Assembly (NCBI RefSeq): GCF_013488205.1
Contig: NZ_CP040908.1
Span: 2,209,876-2,273,875 of the forward strand
DNA length: 64,000 nt
Origin: Empedobacter falsenii
GTDB lineage: Bacteria; Bacteroidota; Bacteroidia; Flavobacteriales; Weeksellaceae
Reading direction: 5' to 3'
The stretch's first letter is position 1. Every line of letters starts with the position of its first letter. Positions 45,281-53,964 of the stretch are shown piece after piece. The translations under genes were made by a program, and so were the position numbers. The notes beneath the pieces were generated by a model. That model had not been told where the DNA came from. It was given only the letters and a program-made list of their open reading frames with translations, and made no database searches.

Positions 45281-46564
45281 ATGAATACAAAAGATAATCC
45301 CAAACTAATACGAGCTTGGATTTCTTACGATTGGGCAAATTCTGTTCATTCTTTAGTTATTGCCTCTGCTATTTTTCCGGTTTATTATACTTTAATGACC
45401 TATGATGCGAACGATCAACCGATCAAATTTTTAGGATTATTACCAGAGTCCGCATTCAATTTTTCATTGGCAATTGCTTTCTTTTTTGTGATTGTTTTGT
45501 CTCCTGTTTTGTCTTCAATTGCAGATTTAATCGGAAATAAAATAAAATTTCTTCGCTTTTTTTGTTATTTAGGGTCGTTCTCATGTATCGGAATGTTTTT
45601 CTTCACATCGAGCGATTTAGTTTGGTTAGCTTTATTACTCAATATCACCGCAAGCATAGGTTTTTGGGGGAGTTTAGTTTTTTACAACGCCTATTTACCA
45701 GAAATTGTCTCAGACGAAAAAATGGACAAAGTTTCCGCTCAAGGTTATATGTTTGGTTATATTGGTTCTGTCATTTTATTGACGATTTGTTTAGCAATGA
45801 TACAATTCGCCCCAGAAGAACAACAAGCTATGTTTACTCGAATAAGTTTCTTATTAACAGGAATTTGGTGGTTAGGATTTGGACAAATTGCATTAAGCAA
45901 ATTACCAAATCACAAATATGATCGTGAAATTCCGAAAGATATTATCAAATCAAGTTTTAGAAATTTAAAACATACCTTCAAAGATCTGAATCAATACAAA
46001 AATATTCGTGTTTTTTTGGCTGGATTTTTCTTTTACAGTTTAGCAATGCAAACTATCTTTTTGATGGCGGCAATGTTTGGAAGTTCAGAAATAGGAATGG
46101 AATCTTCAGAATTGATTATGACCATTTTATTAATTCAAATTGAAGCTGTTTTAGGGGCATGGTTATTCTCTTTTCTATCAGGAAAAATAGGAAATAAGAA
46201 AACCTTATTAATCGGGATTTTTATCTGGATTATTACATGTATTATTGGTTATTTAATTAATAAAAATGATCCTAATGTAAAAACTCAATTTTACGTAATG
46301 GCTGCAATGGTTGGTCTTGTAATGGGAGGTTTGCAAGCTTTATCACGTTCTACATACGCCAAATTATTACCAGAAACAGAAGACACAACAACCTATTTTA
46401 GTTTTTATGATGTGTTCGAAAAATTTGCCTTATTTTTAGGTTTAGTTATTTATGGATTATTGATTGAATATTCTGGCGGAATGAAAGCTTCGGCTCTTGC
46501 AATGGGCGTTTCGTTTGCGATTAGTTTCATTATTTTATTGTTCTATAAAATGGAGAAGAAATAA
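45281..46564 (+). CDS. MFS transporter, UMF1/Atg22 family
   Basis: A 427-residue transporter with about twelve hydrophobic segments. It begins KLIRAWISYDWANSVHSLVI, the conserved start of the UMF1 (Atg22-like) family, and has GGLQALSRSTYAKLLPETED near the end. Relatives export amino acids or other metabolites. The gene is followed 14 bases later by the broken lipoprotein gene, and they may share a transcript. Confidence 0.9.
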   Translation: MNTKDNPKLIRAWISYDWANSVHSLVIASAIFPVYYTLMTYDANDQPIKFLGLLPESAFNFSLAIAFFFVIVLSPVLSSIADLIGNKIKFLRFFCYLGSFSCIGMFFFTSSDLVWLALLLNITASIGFWGSLVFYNAYLPEIVSDEKMDKVSAQGYMFGYIGSVILLTICLAMIQFAPEEQQAMFTRISFLLTGIWWLGFGQIALSKLPNHKYDREIPKDIIKSSFRNLKHTFKDLNQYKNIRVFLAGFFFYSLAMQTIFLMAAMFGSSEIGMESSELIMTILLIQIEAVLGAWLFSFLSGKIGNKKTLLIGIFIWIITCIIGYLINKNDPNVKTQFYVMAAMVGLVMGGLQALSRSTYAKLLPETEDTTTYFSFYDVFEKFALFLGLVIYGLLIEYSGGMKASALAMGVSFAISFIILLFYKMEKK

Positions 46565-46578
46565 TAATATGAATATCT

Positions 46579-47091
46579 ATGAAAAAGATTACATTACTAT
46601 TATTATATTATCTATGTCAAAGTTGTGCTGATAAAAATAATTCTTTTGATGAATTTGATATAACATATAGTAATTTTTTTCAAGTTTATAATTCAATCAA
46701 ATTAACTAATAGTGACACTGTATTTATTAGAAAATATTATGAAGATTTCGAATTAAAAAATCCATATTATCACAAGGATTATTATGCAATTTTAAATAAA
46801 ACTGATCGAGATAATATTAATAAAGCAATTGCAAATATTAATCTATATAACTATGATTCAGTTTACCAAAATAAAATTATTATTGATGGATTTATTTATA
46901 GAATATATTTAAAAAAGGATGATACTGAAAAATCTATTTTCGTTTCTAACAAAATGCCTCCAGAAGAATAAAATCAATTGAAACAATTAATATTAAAATC
47001 TGTTGATAATTTGAAGCTATTAAAAACAGATAAGAATTTTAGTATAAAAAGTCAAGATATTTTCCCTGAACCAGAGAAAATTACGTATTAA
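46579..47091 (+). pseudogene. hypothetical lipoprotein interrupted by an in-frame TAA
   Basis: From the ATG at 46579 the frame codes for a lipoprotein-like signal (LCQSC, Cys16) and 130 residues, ending KMPPEE and TAA at 46969-46971. The same frame then stays open for a further 39 codons (NQLKQLILKSVDNLKLLK ... FPEPEKITY) up to a TAA at 47089-47091, and the palindromic terminator begins 10 bases after this second stop. This fits one 170-codon gene with a point nonsense change at codon 131. Sequencing error or a naturally shorter product with chance open frame are the alternatives. The function is unknown. Confidence 0.72.
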
Positions 47092-47100
47092 TTTTCAAAT

Positions 47101-47144
47101 AAAACTAAACCCCAATATTTTAATCAATATTGGGGTTTAGTTTT
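47101..47144. terminator. strong bidirectional hairpin terminator
   Basis: Nineteen-base arms starting AAAACTAAACCCC and ending GGGGTTTAGTTTT with a 6-base loop. It lies between the broken lipoprotein gene and the minus-strand outer-membrane receptor gene. Confidence 0.9.
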
Positions 47145-47149
47145 AAAAA

Positions 47150-49534
47150 TTATAACCTTCCTTTTTCCGAACTACTTTTTGATTGTTCTATCGTAAATGA
47201 TTTTCCGAAATTGTATCGAATTCCAACACGATAATAACGAGCGGATTGTCCTGTATAAACAAATTTTGTATCGTTACTAAAACTTTGATCTTGCCAAGCT
47301 CTATCTTTAAATACATTATTTACATTAAACGAAACTTCAAACTTTTTATCCAGAAATAACGCTCTCAAACCAAAAGCTGTACTCCAATTAGCACGACTTC
47401 TTGACATCGCATCAATTGTTTTTGTTGAATAATTTGTAGTATGGTTAAATAATAATGTTTTAGATTTATTCAGTTCTAAATTATTTGTCAAACGAAATTC
47501 TCCATTAAATCCATCCAATGTATAATTATATTCTGGAATAATTCCTTTCGTTTTTTTGTAATACAAATCAATCGCTCCATTGACTTTCCACCATTTTACA
47601 AGCTTGAAATTTAGATTTTCACTAATCCCAAAACTCTCCGAATCAGCATAATTATATGGAATCCAATTTTGTGTATTTTCTGTTGGATTTACAACCACAA
47701 TTTGATTGATTTCATCCGTAGAATTTCTATAATATAACGTTGTAATTGCCAAATCTTTGTATGCATATTCCAACTCATAATTATACGAATAAGAAGGTTT
47801 TAACTTCGGATTTCCTTCTGCAAAAGAATAAGGCGAATAAATGGTACGAAACGGATTCAATTGTCCCATAAAAGGTCGATCAATACGTCGCCCAACATTT
47901 ATACTTAACGAATGATTTTCAGCAGGTTTATACATCAAATAAGCCGTTGGGAATAACCCATCATATTTATAGGTATCATGTTGATTTTCTTGTGGAGAAA
48001 AACCTTTTGCATCAGTATTTTCGTATCTCAAACCAATTTTTGCTGACCATTTTTCTGAAATATCTTTTTCGATACTCGCATAAAAAGCTAAAATATTTTC
48101 GTCATAATAAAAACCATTACTCAACTTTTCATCATAAACAGGCGTTCCAGAAGATGTGTTGTAAAATAAATTATCGCTATTATTTTTCGTCCAACTGTAA
48201 CGTCCACCATAATTTAGTTTCCAAGTATTAACGGGGTGTTCCATATCAATATTCAAACTATAATTATTTGCTTTTTGATCAGACAAACTTTTATTTCCTT
48301 GATATTCTGCTGTATTTTCAAGATCATTTGAATCAAAAAATCGGTTAGAAGCTACACTTGTATTATTGTTATTAAAATTAACCCAATCAAAATCAAAGGT
48401 TAATTTTTTCCCGATTGTATCCATTTTATAAATCACATGATAATTCAGTGTATTGTATTTCGTGTTGCCTTTGCTCCCATTTCGATCATTCAAAATATAA
48501 CTCAACAATTCATTTTTATCCAAACTATTTATCGTTGTTTTCGTACCACCAGTTCCTTTTCGATTTCCAGCATATAAATCAAGTGTAAAACCAGTTGTCA
48601 ACTTCTCCGAAATTTTATAATCTAAACCTAATTTTCCGCCAATATTTCTATTTTTTCCACTATTTTTTTCTCTTTCGGTCCAAACTTCATTGGTTTTTGT
48701 GAAATAAATATCAGATTGTCCAATTCCGTCATATTCTCCAAAACCACCAAAAATATTCGAAACTAATGTCCATTTATTTTTTCGGTAATTAAACGATGCA
48801 CTATTGTTCCAATATGGTTTGTTATAATGTTGCAATGACGATGACAAACTCCCATTCCACGAGTCTTTTTTACCAGATTTTAATACAATATTTAGAATTC
48901 CACTATTTCCTATTGCTTGATATTTTGCGGGCGGATTTGTAATTACTTCTATTTTCTCGATATCATCTGCGCGAAGCGTTTTTAAATAATTTATCAATTG
49001 ATCACCAGACATTTCCAACAAACGATCGTCCACCATCACACGCAAATTACTTTTACCAATTATCGAAACAACATCATTATCAACCTTCACACGAGGCGCC
49101 AATTTTAGCAAATCTAACGCATCTCCACCTTTTGCTCCTTCCGCTAAATCTGCATTAAAAACAAGTCGATCAACTTTCTTTTCAATTAATTTTTTCTGAC
49201 TTTTTACAACTGTTTCATTTAATGTAATATTTTCAGTTTTTGGAATAATAATAACGCCTAAATCTTGATTTTGTCCACATAAAATTGTTTGAGTATGAAG
49301 CAAAACACCAGCTTCTTCTATTCGAAACGTATAATTTCCTTCTACTAAATCAACTGTAAAAGTTCCTTTATCATCAGTTGAAATTTCATCAATAATTTGA
49401 TCATCTTTTAAAATAATAACATCAGCCAAACTAACAGGCATTTGATTCGTATATTGCAAGCTTCCTTTATATTGTTGTTGCGCAAAAATCGAGGTCGAGG
49501 CAAATAATAAAATTGGTATGTATAATTTAGACAT
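47150..49534 (-). CDS. outer-membrane beta-barrel receptor family protein (TonB-dependent-like)
   Basis: A 794-residue protein with a signal peptide (ending SIFAQ), a CarboxypepD_reg-like domain at about 20-100 and a plug segment LKTLRADDIEKIEVITNPPA followed by GNSGILNIVLKSGK. A long barrel with alternating aromatic-rich strands runs to the end (YRVGIRYNFGKSF). This matches the outer membrane beta-barrel family (OMP_b-brl_3 type). No TonB box is obvious. The imported ligand is unknown. It is single, between a terminator and its own promoter region. Confidence 0.88.
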   Translation of the reverse strand: MSKLYIPILLFASTSIFAQQQYKGSLQYTNQMPVSLADVIILKDDQIIDEISTDDKGTFTVDLVEGNYTFRIEEAGVLLHTQTILCGQNQDLGVIIIPKTENITLNETVVKSQKKLIEKKVDRLVFNADLAEGAKGGDALDLLKLAPRVKVDNDVVSIIGKSNLRVMVDDRLLEMSGDQLINYLKTLRADDIEKIEVITNPPAKYQAIGNSGILNIVLKSGKKDSWNGSLSSSLQHYNKPYWNNSASFNYRKNKWTLVSNIFGGFGEYDGIGQSDIYFTKTNEVWTEREKNSGKNRNIGGKLGLDYKISEKLTTGFTLDLYAGNRKGTGGTKTTINSLDKNELLSYILNDRNGSKGNTKYNTLNYHVIYKMDTIGKKLTFDFDWVNFNNNNTSVASNRFFDSNDLENTAEYQGNKSLSDQKANNYSLNIDMEHPVNTWKLNYGGRYSWTKNNSDNLFYNTSSGTPVYDEKLSNGFYYDENILAFYASIEKDISEKWSAKIGLRYENTDAKGFSPQENQHDTYKYDGLFPTAYLMYKPAENHSLSINVGRRIDRPFMGQLNPFRTIYSPYSFAEGNPKLKPSYSYNYELEYAYKDLAITTLYYRNSTDEINQIVVVNPTENTQNWIPYNYADSESFGISENLNFKLVKWWKVNGAIDLYYKKTKGIIPEYNYTLDGFNGEFRLTNNLELNKSKTLLFNHTTNYSTKTIDAMSRSRANWSTAFGLRALFLDKKFEVSFNVNNVFKDRAWQDQSFSNDTKFVYTGQSARYYRVGIRYNFGKSFTIEQSKSSSEKGRL

Positions 49535-49699
49535 ATTAGGTTTGTTTACTATAATGACGTGTGAATTACAGAAAAGTTACATAGAAAATGAATAATAATT
49601 GAATTTGTCTTTAAAAAATAAATTAACAATGATTTAATATTTAAAGAATTTTACTACATTTCAAAAAATAATTACAACTGATTAAAAAAATATAAATGA

Positions 49700-50254
49700 A
49701 TGGATTTTAATGAATTAAAAAACAAATTAGTGCAATCAACCAAACAAGCCTTTTTGAAAATTTATAACGAAAATCCTTCCCAAGACCTTTATGCTTTTGC
49801 CTTGTGCAATAACGACTCGAAAATAGCTATTCATCCTTCGGCAAATTCTGTAGAACATTTGGAAAAAGTTTCGGATGAAGACGATTTTTGTTACTACAAA
49901 TACGAGCCTTCTGAATGGAAATATGATTATTTAGGAGCTGAAAACTCTTTTCAAGAAATCAATCAAATGTGCAAAGAAATCGTTGATGAACACGATGATG
50001 ACGAAGATTGGTTTTATCAATTTCAGAATAAAATTAATGAAAAATGTATCGAAGTTTTAGAAGAATTAAAGAATGAAAATTTCTTTTCTAAATTAATCGG
50101 TAAAGATATTTTCTTAAACTTTTCTGTGATTGATGATGATTTGAACGTAGAAAAACAACAAAAAATTATTACTCAATTGAATGATAATTCATACAAAGAA
50201 GATTATTTTGAATGGATGACAACTTGGGGTAAAAACAAAAAAAGAGCTTTATAA
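49700..50254 (+). CDS. DUF4303 domain protein
   Basis: A 184-residue cytoplasmic protein. LYAFALCNNDSKIAIHPSAN near residue 30 and YYKYEPSEWKYDYLGAE near 70 match the DUF4303 pattern. An acidic stretch (VDEHDDDEDWFYQ) follows. Members are sometimes found beside toxin-immunity genes, but no such neighbour is seen here. The function is unknown. The terminator hairpin overlaps the end of the gene. Confidence 0.78.
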   Translation: MDFNELKNKLVQSTKQAFLKIYNENPSQDLYAFALCNNDSKIAIHPSANSVEHLEKVSDEDDFCYYKYEPSEWKYDYLGAENSFQEINQMCKEIVDEHDDDEDWFYQFQNKINEKCIEVLEELKNENFFSKLIGKDIFLNFSVIDDDLNVEKQQKIITQLNDNSYKEDYFEWMTTWGKNKKRAL

Positions 50255-50269
50255 AAAGCTCTTTTTTTT
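50239..50269 (+). terminator. terminator overlapping the end of the DUF4303 gene
   Basis: AAAAAGAGCTTT and AAAGCTCTTTTT pair, with the stop codon in the loop, and a T run follows. The last codons of the gene therefore form the hairpin. Confidence 0.85.
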
Positions 50270-50291
50270 GTTGAATATATTTCTAAAAATT

Positions 50292-51764
50292 TTAGATTTC
50301 TTTTCTCAATCTCGCAACCGGAATATTTAATTGTTCACGATATTTTGCAATTGTACGACGAGCAATTGGATAACCTTTTTCTTTTAAAATTTCAGTTAAT
50401 TTTTCGTCTGTCAAAGGTTTACGTTTGTCTTCATCTGCAATTACATCTTGCAAAATTCGTTTAATTTCGCGCGTCGAAACTTCTTCACCTTCATCATTTG
50501 TTAACGATTCTGAGAACAAATCTTTTATCAAAAATGTTCCGTAAGGCGTTGTGACATATTTAGAATTCGCTACACGAGAAACTGTCGAAATATCCATTCC
50601 AATTCTGTCTGAAATATCTTTCAAAATCATCGGTTTAATTTTCGTTTCATCTCCTGTTAAGAAATACTCTTTTTGAAATTTCATAATCGCTTCCATTGTG
50701 TACAAAAGCGTGTTACGGCGTTGCTGAACCGCATCAATAAACCATTTCGCAGAATCTAACTTTTGTTTGACAAACATCACAGCTTCTTTCTGTTGATTCG
50801 ATTTATTTTCGGTTTTTTTGTATGTATCTAACATTTCTGCAAACGCACTCGAAATTTTCAATTCTGGTACATTACGTCCATTTAACGACAATTCTAAATC
50901 GCCATCGTTGATATGAATCGTAAAATCTGGCGTTATTTGCTCTACAATTTTACTACTACTCGAAAATGATTTTCCTGGTTTTGGATTCAAACGTTCAATC
51001 TCCGAAATTGCATCACGCAACTCATCATCATCCGCATCATATTTTGCCATCAATTTCGAATAATGCTTTTTCGTAAATGCATCAAACGATTCTGAAATTA
51101 ATTTTTCGGCTAATTCTACTGCTTCTGTTTGATTTTTATTTTCTAATTGAATCAATAAACATTCTTGCAAATCACGCGCACCTACACCAACTGGATCCAT
51201 TCGTTGAATATAATTAATCAACAAATTTTCGACCTCTTCTGGCGAAGTGTAAATATTTTGCGAGAATGCTAAATCGTCAACCAACGATTTAATATCACGA
51301 CGCATATAACCATCATCGTCAATATTTCCTAAGATAAATTCAGCAATTTGAAATTGTTCCGAAGTTAATCGATTCGTATATAATTGCGATGTCAAAAACT
51401 CGATAAAGCTCTCTCCTTGCGCGTAAGGAACAGATTTATCTTCGTCATCATCACTATAATTATTCGTATACGTTTTATAATTTGGGATGTCATCATCGCT
51501 CAAATAATCATCAATATTGATATCACTTGTATCAATCACTTGCTCGTCGCCAAAATCATCACTCTGATTGTCCCATTCTTCCTGCTCTCCTCCGTAATCT
51601 TCGTCATATTCAGAAGATTGATCATCCAAAGCAGGGTTTTCTTCCAACTCTTCCTTTACGCGTTGTTCAAAAGCAACCGTAGGAAGTTGAACCAACTTCA
51701 TTAATTGGATTTGTTGTGGCGATAGTTTTTGTTGTAATTTTAAATTTAATTCCTGCTTTAACAT
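50292..51764 (-). CDS. rpoN: RNA polymerase sigma-54 factor
   Basis: A 490-residue sigma-54. The N-terminal glutamine-rich activator region (KLQQKLSPQQIQLMKLVQLP) is followed by a long acidic segment, the core-binding region and then the HTH domain. The RpoN box reads ARRTIAKYREQLNIP near the C-terminus. It recruits RNA polymerase to GG-N10-GC promoters and needs AAA+ activators. None of the activators are in this window. The gene appears to be monocistronic, 81 bases downstream of asnS on the same strand. Confidence 0.97.
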   Translation of the reverse strand: MLKQELNLKLQQKLSPQQIQLMKLVQLPTVAFEQRVKEELEENPALDDQSSEYDEDYGGEQEEWDNQSDDFGDEQVIDTSDINIDDYLSDDDIPNYKTYTNNYSDDDEDKSVPYAQGESFIEFLTSQLYTNRLTSEQFQIAEFILGNIDDDGYMRRDIKSLVDDLAFSQNIYTSPEEVENLLINYIQRMDPVGVGARDLQECLLIQLENKNQTEAVELAEKLISESFDAFTKKHYSKLMAKYDADDDELRDAISEIERLNPKPGKSFSSSSKIVEQITPDFTIHINDGDLELSLNGRNVPELKISSAFAEMLDTYKKTENKSNQQKEAVMFVKQKLDSAKWFIDAVQQRRNTLLYTMEAIMKFQKEYFLTGDETKIKPMILKDISDRIGMDISTVSRVANSKYVTTPYGTFLIKDLFSESLTNDEGEEVSTREIKRILQDVIADEDKRKPLTDEKLTEILKEKGYPIARRTIAKYREQLNIPVARLRKEI

Positions 51765-51845
51765 ATTTTGGGTTTTGGCTTATATAAAAAACGGATTTAG
51801 CTTAAAGTTACAATTTTTAAGCATAAATCCGTAAAAATATTTTGA

Positions 51846-53294
51846 TTAAAATTCAGCGTTATTCGGTGTTCTAGGGAAAGGAATTACGTCACGAATGTTA
51901 CCCATTCCTGTAACGAATAATACCAAACGCTCTAAACCTAAACCGAAACCTGAATGTGGCACAGAACCGAAACGTCTTGTGTCGCGGTACCACCATAATT
52001 CTTCTTTATCGATTCCGAATTTTTCCATTTTTTCGTCTAAAACTTCTAAACGTTCTTCACGCTCAGAACCTCCGATAATTTCTCCTATTCCAGGGAATAA
52101 AACGTCCATTGCACGAACTGTTTTTCCGTCATCATTCATACGCATATAAAATGCTTTGATTTCTGCAGGATAATCAAATAAAATAACTGGCGTTTTGAAG
52201 TGTTTCTCAACTAAATAACGTTCGTGTTCTGATTGTAAATCTGCTCCCCAACCTTCGATTGGATATTTGAATTTACCTTTTTTATTTGGTTTAGAATCTT
52301 TTAAGATATCAATTGCTTCTGTATAAGTTAAACGAATGAATTTGTTATTTAAAACATATTCTAAACGCTCAATTAAACCTAATTCAGAACGCTCTGCTTC
52401 TGGTTTTTGTTTTTGTTCTTTGTCAAAACGTTCAGCTAAGAATTTCAAATCATCTTTACACGTTTCCATTGCATAAGTGATAACAGATTTCATAAAATCT
52501 TCTGCCAAATCCATATTTTGATCTAAACGGAAAAACGCAACTTCTGGTTCAATCATCCAGAATTCAGCTAAGTGACGAGAAGTATTCGAGTTTTCTGCAC
52601 GGAAAGTAGGTCCAAATGTATAAATTTTCCCTAATCCCATTGCTGCAGTTTCTCCTTCTAACTGTCCAGAAACCGTTAAGTTAGTCGATTTACCAAAGAA
52701 ATCTTGTGTATAATCTACTTTTCCTTCTTCGTTTTTAGGCAAGTTTTCCATATCCAAGTTTGTGATATGAAACATCTCTCCTGCTCCTTCAGCATCAGAT
52801 CCTGTAATAATTGGTGTGTTGATGTAAACGAATCCATTTTCGTTGAAATACTTGTGAATTCCGAACATTAACGCATTACGAACACGCATAGTGGCAGCAA
52901 AAACATTCGTTCTGAAACGTAAATGTGCTTGCTCTCGCAAAATTTCTAAACTGTGTTGTTTTGGTTGTAAAATAGTTCCTTTTAAATCATCAGATGGCGC
53001 AGTTCCTAAAATTTTGATTTCTTTCGCAACAATTTCAATATCTTGACCTGCTCCTTCACTTTCTACCACTTCTCCTTTAACTTGTAAAGAAGCTGCTGTA
53101 GAAATTTGTTTTATAATTGATTCGTCAAAATTTTCGAAATCTACTACTACTTGAATATTATTAATTGTAGAACCGTCATTCAACGCGATGAAACGATTAC
53201 TTCTGAACGATCTTACCCATCCATTTACAACTACTTCCTGTAGCAACAAATCCTTGCCTTTTTCTAATAAGGCTTTAATTCCGTACGATTGCAT
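51846..53294 (-). CDS. asnS: asparagine-tRNA ligase
   Basis: A 482-residue class IIb synthetase. An OB-fold anticodon domain (about 15-115, [20 protein letters not shown]) precedes the catalytic core: [21 protein letters not shown], motif 2 [20 protein letters not shown], and motif 3 [15 protein letters not shown]. The C-terminal [11 protein letters not shown] is the AsnRS ending. It charges tRNA-Asn in the cytoplasm. The ATG follows the -7 element at 53315. Confidence 0.97.
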   Translation of the reverse strand: MQSYGIKALLEKGKDLLLQEVVVNGWVRSFRSNRFIALNDGSTINNIQVVVDFENFDESIIKQISTAASLQVKGEVVESEGAGQDIEIVAKEIKILGTAPSDDLKGTILQPKQHSLEILREQAHLRFRTNVFAATMRVRNALMFGIHKYFNENGFVYINTPIITGSDAEGAGEMFHITNLDMENLPKNEEGKVDYTQDFFGKSTNLTVSGQLEGETAAMGLGKIYTFGPTFRAENSNTSRHLAEFWMIEPEVAFFRLDQNMDLAEDFMKSVITYAMETCKDDLKFLAERFDKEQKQKPEAERSELGLIERLEYVLNNKFIRLTYTEAIDILKDSKPNKKGKFKYPIEGWGADLQSEHERYLVEKHFKTPVILFDYPAEIKAFYMRMNDDGKTVRAMDVLFPGIGEIIGGSEREERLEVLDEKMEKFGIDKEELWWYRDTRRFGSVPHSGFGLGLERLVLFVTGMGNIRDVIPFPRTPNNAEF

Positions 53295-53314
53295 AATTTT
53301 TTAATTTATCCTTA

Positions 53315-53322
53315 CAAATTTA
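53315..53322 (-). promoter_or_regulatory. TAnnTTTG -7 element for asnS
   Basis: TAAATTTG on the minus strand matches the -7 consensus and lies 20 bases upstream of the asnS ATG. Confidence 0.6.
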
Positions 53323-53384
53323 GTTATTATTTAAAGTTATAAAAATTATAGGCATAATTTTTGCGAATATTTTTCAACCAACCT

Positions 53385-53425
53385 AAAAATCCTTTATAAT
53401 TTCAATGAAAATGTAAAGGATTTTT
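53385..53425. terminator. hairpin downstream of the 145-residue gene
   Basis: AAAAATCCTTTA and TAAAGGATTTTT pair around a 17-base loop, with A and T runs at the ends. It terminates the minus-strand gene ending at 53458. Confidence 0.75.
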
Positions 53426-53457
53426 GATTTTAGTTTATTTTTTGAAGTGAAATTATT

Positions 53458-53895
53458 CTAATTCTTAGATTCAAAACGCAAAAGAATTTCATTTATTCTT
53501 TGAATAAGAACTTTATCAGAATTATTATTTTGAATTAAATAATCTACATAATTTTTTAATTCGTAAAATTGACTATCAGTTTTAATTTGATCTTTCTCAA
53601 TTATCTTTTCGATTCTTTTAAAATATGATTCAAAAATATCAATTTCATAATTGGTTGTCTTTATCAAATATTCATTAAAACCAAAATCTCTATCTTCGAT
53701 AAAATCAGACCTTAAATCTTTAAACCAGTTTTTTAAAATAGTTAATTTTCCTTTTGAATAATATTCTTCTGCTTGAGTTTTTAAACGAAAATATTCATCT
53801 TTCATTTCATTATTAAAGGCAAGATGAACAATATAATAATCTAAAGTCGCAACTACTAAATCTCTATACTTTTTAAGTTCAAATTCTTTATCCAT
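53458..53895 (-). CDS. hypothetical helical protein
   Basis: A 145-residue charged protein with long predicted helices (LKKYRDLVVATLDYYIVHLA; YFKRIEKIIEKDQIKTDSQF) and no signal or membrane segment. I recognise no family. It stands between a REP-like repeat upstream and a hairpin terminator downstream, so it is a single-gene unit. Confidence 0.6.
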   Translation of the reverse strand: MDKEFELKKYRDLVVATLDYYIVHLAFNNEMKDEYFRLKTQAEEYYSKGKLTILKNWFKDLRSDFIEDRDFGFNEYLIKTTNYEIDIFESYFKRIEKIIEKDQIKTDSQFYELKNYVDYLIQNNNSDKVLIQRINEILLRFESKN

Positions 53896-53928
53896 AATAA
53901 TTAGAATTGTAATTGAATATTAGATGAG

Positions 53929-53949
53929 ATTCTGAAACGAGTTCAGAAT
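53929..53949. repeat. REP-like short inverted repeat
   Basis: ATTCTGAA and TTCAGAAT around a 5-base loop, in the context GAGATTCTGAAACGAG and TTCAGAATGACA. I recall closely similar intergenic repeats in many Bacteroidota genomes. Whether other copies exist must be counted genome-wide. It lies in the 69-base gap between the helical protein gene and the DUF5686 gene. Confidence 0.45.
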
Positions 53950-53964
53950 GACAGCATCCTTATC

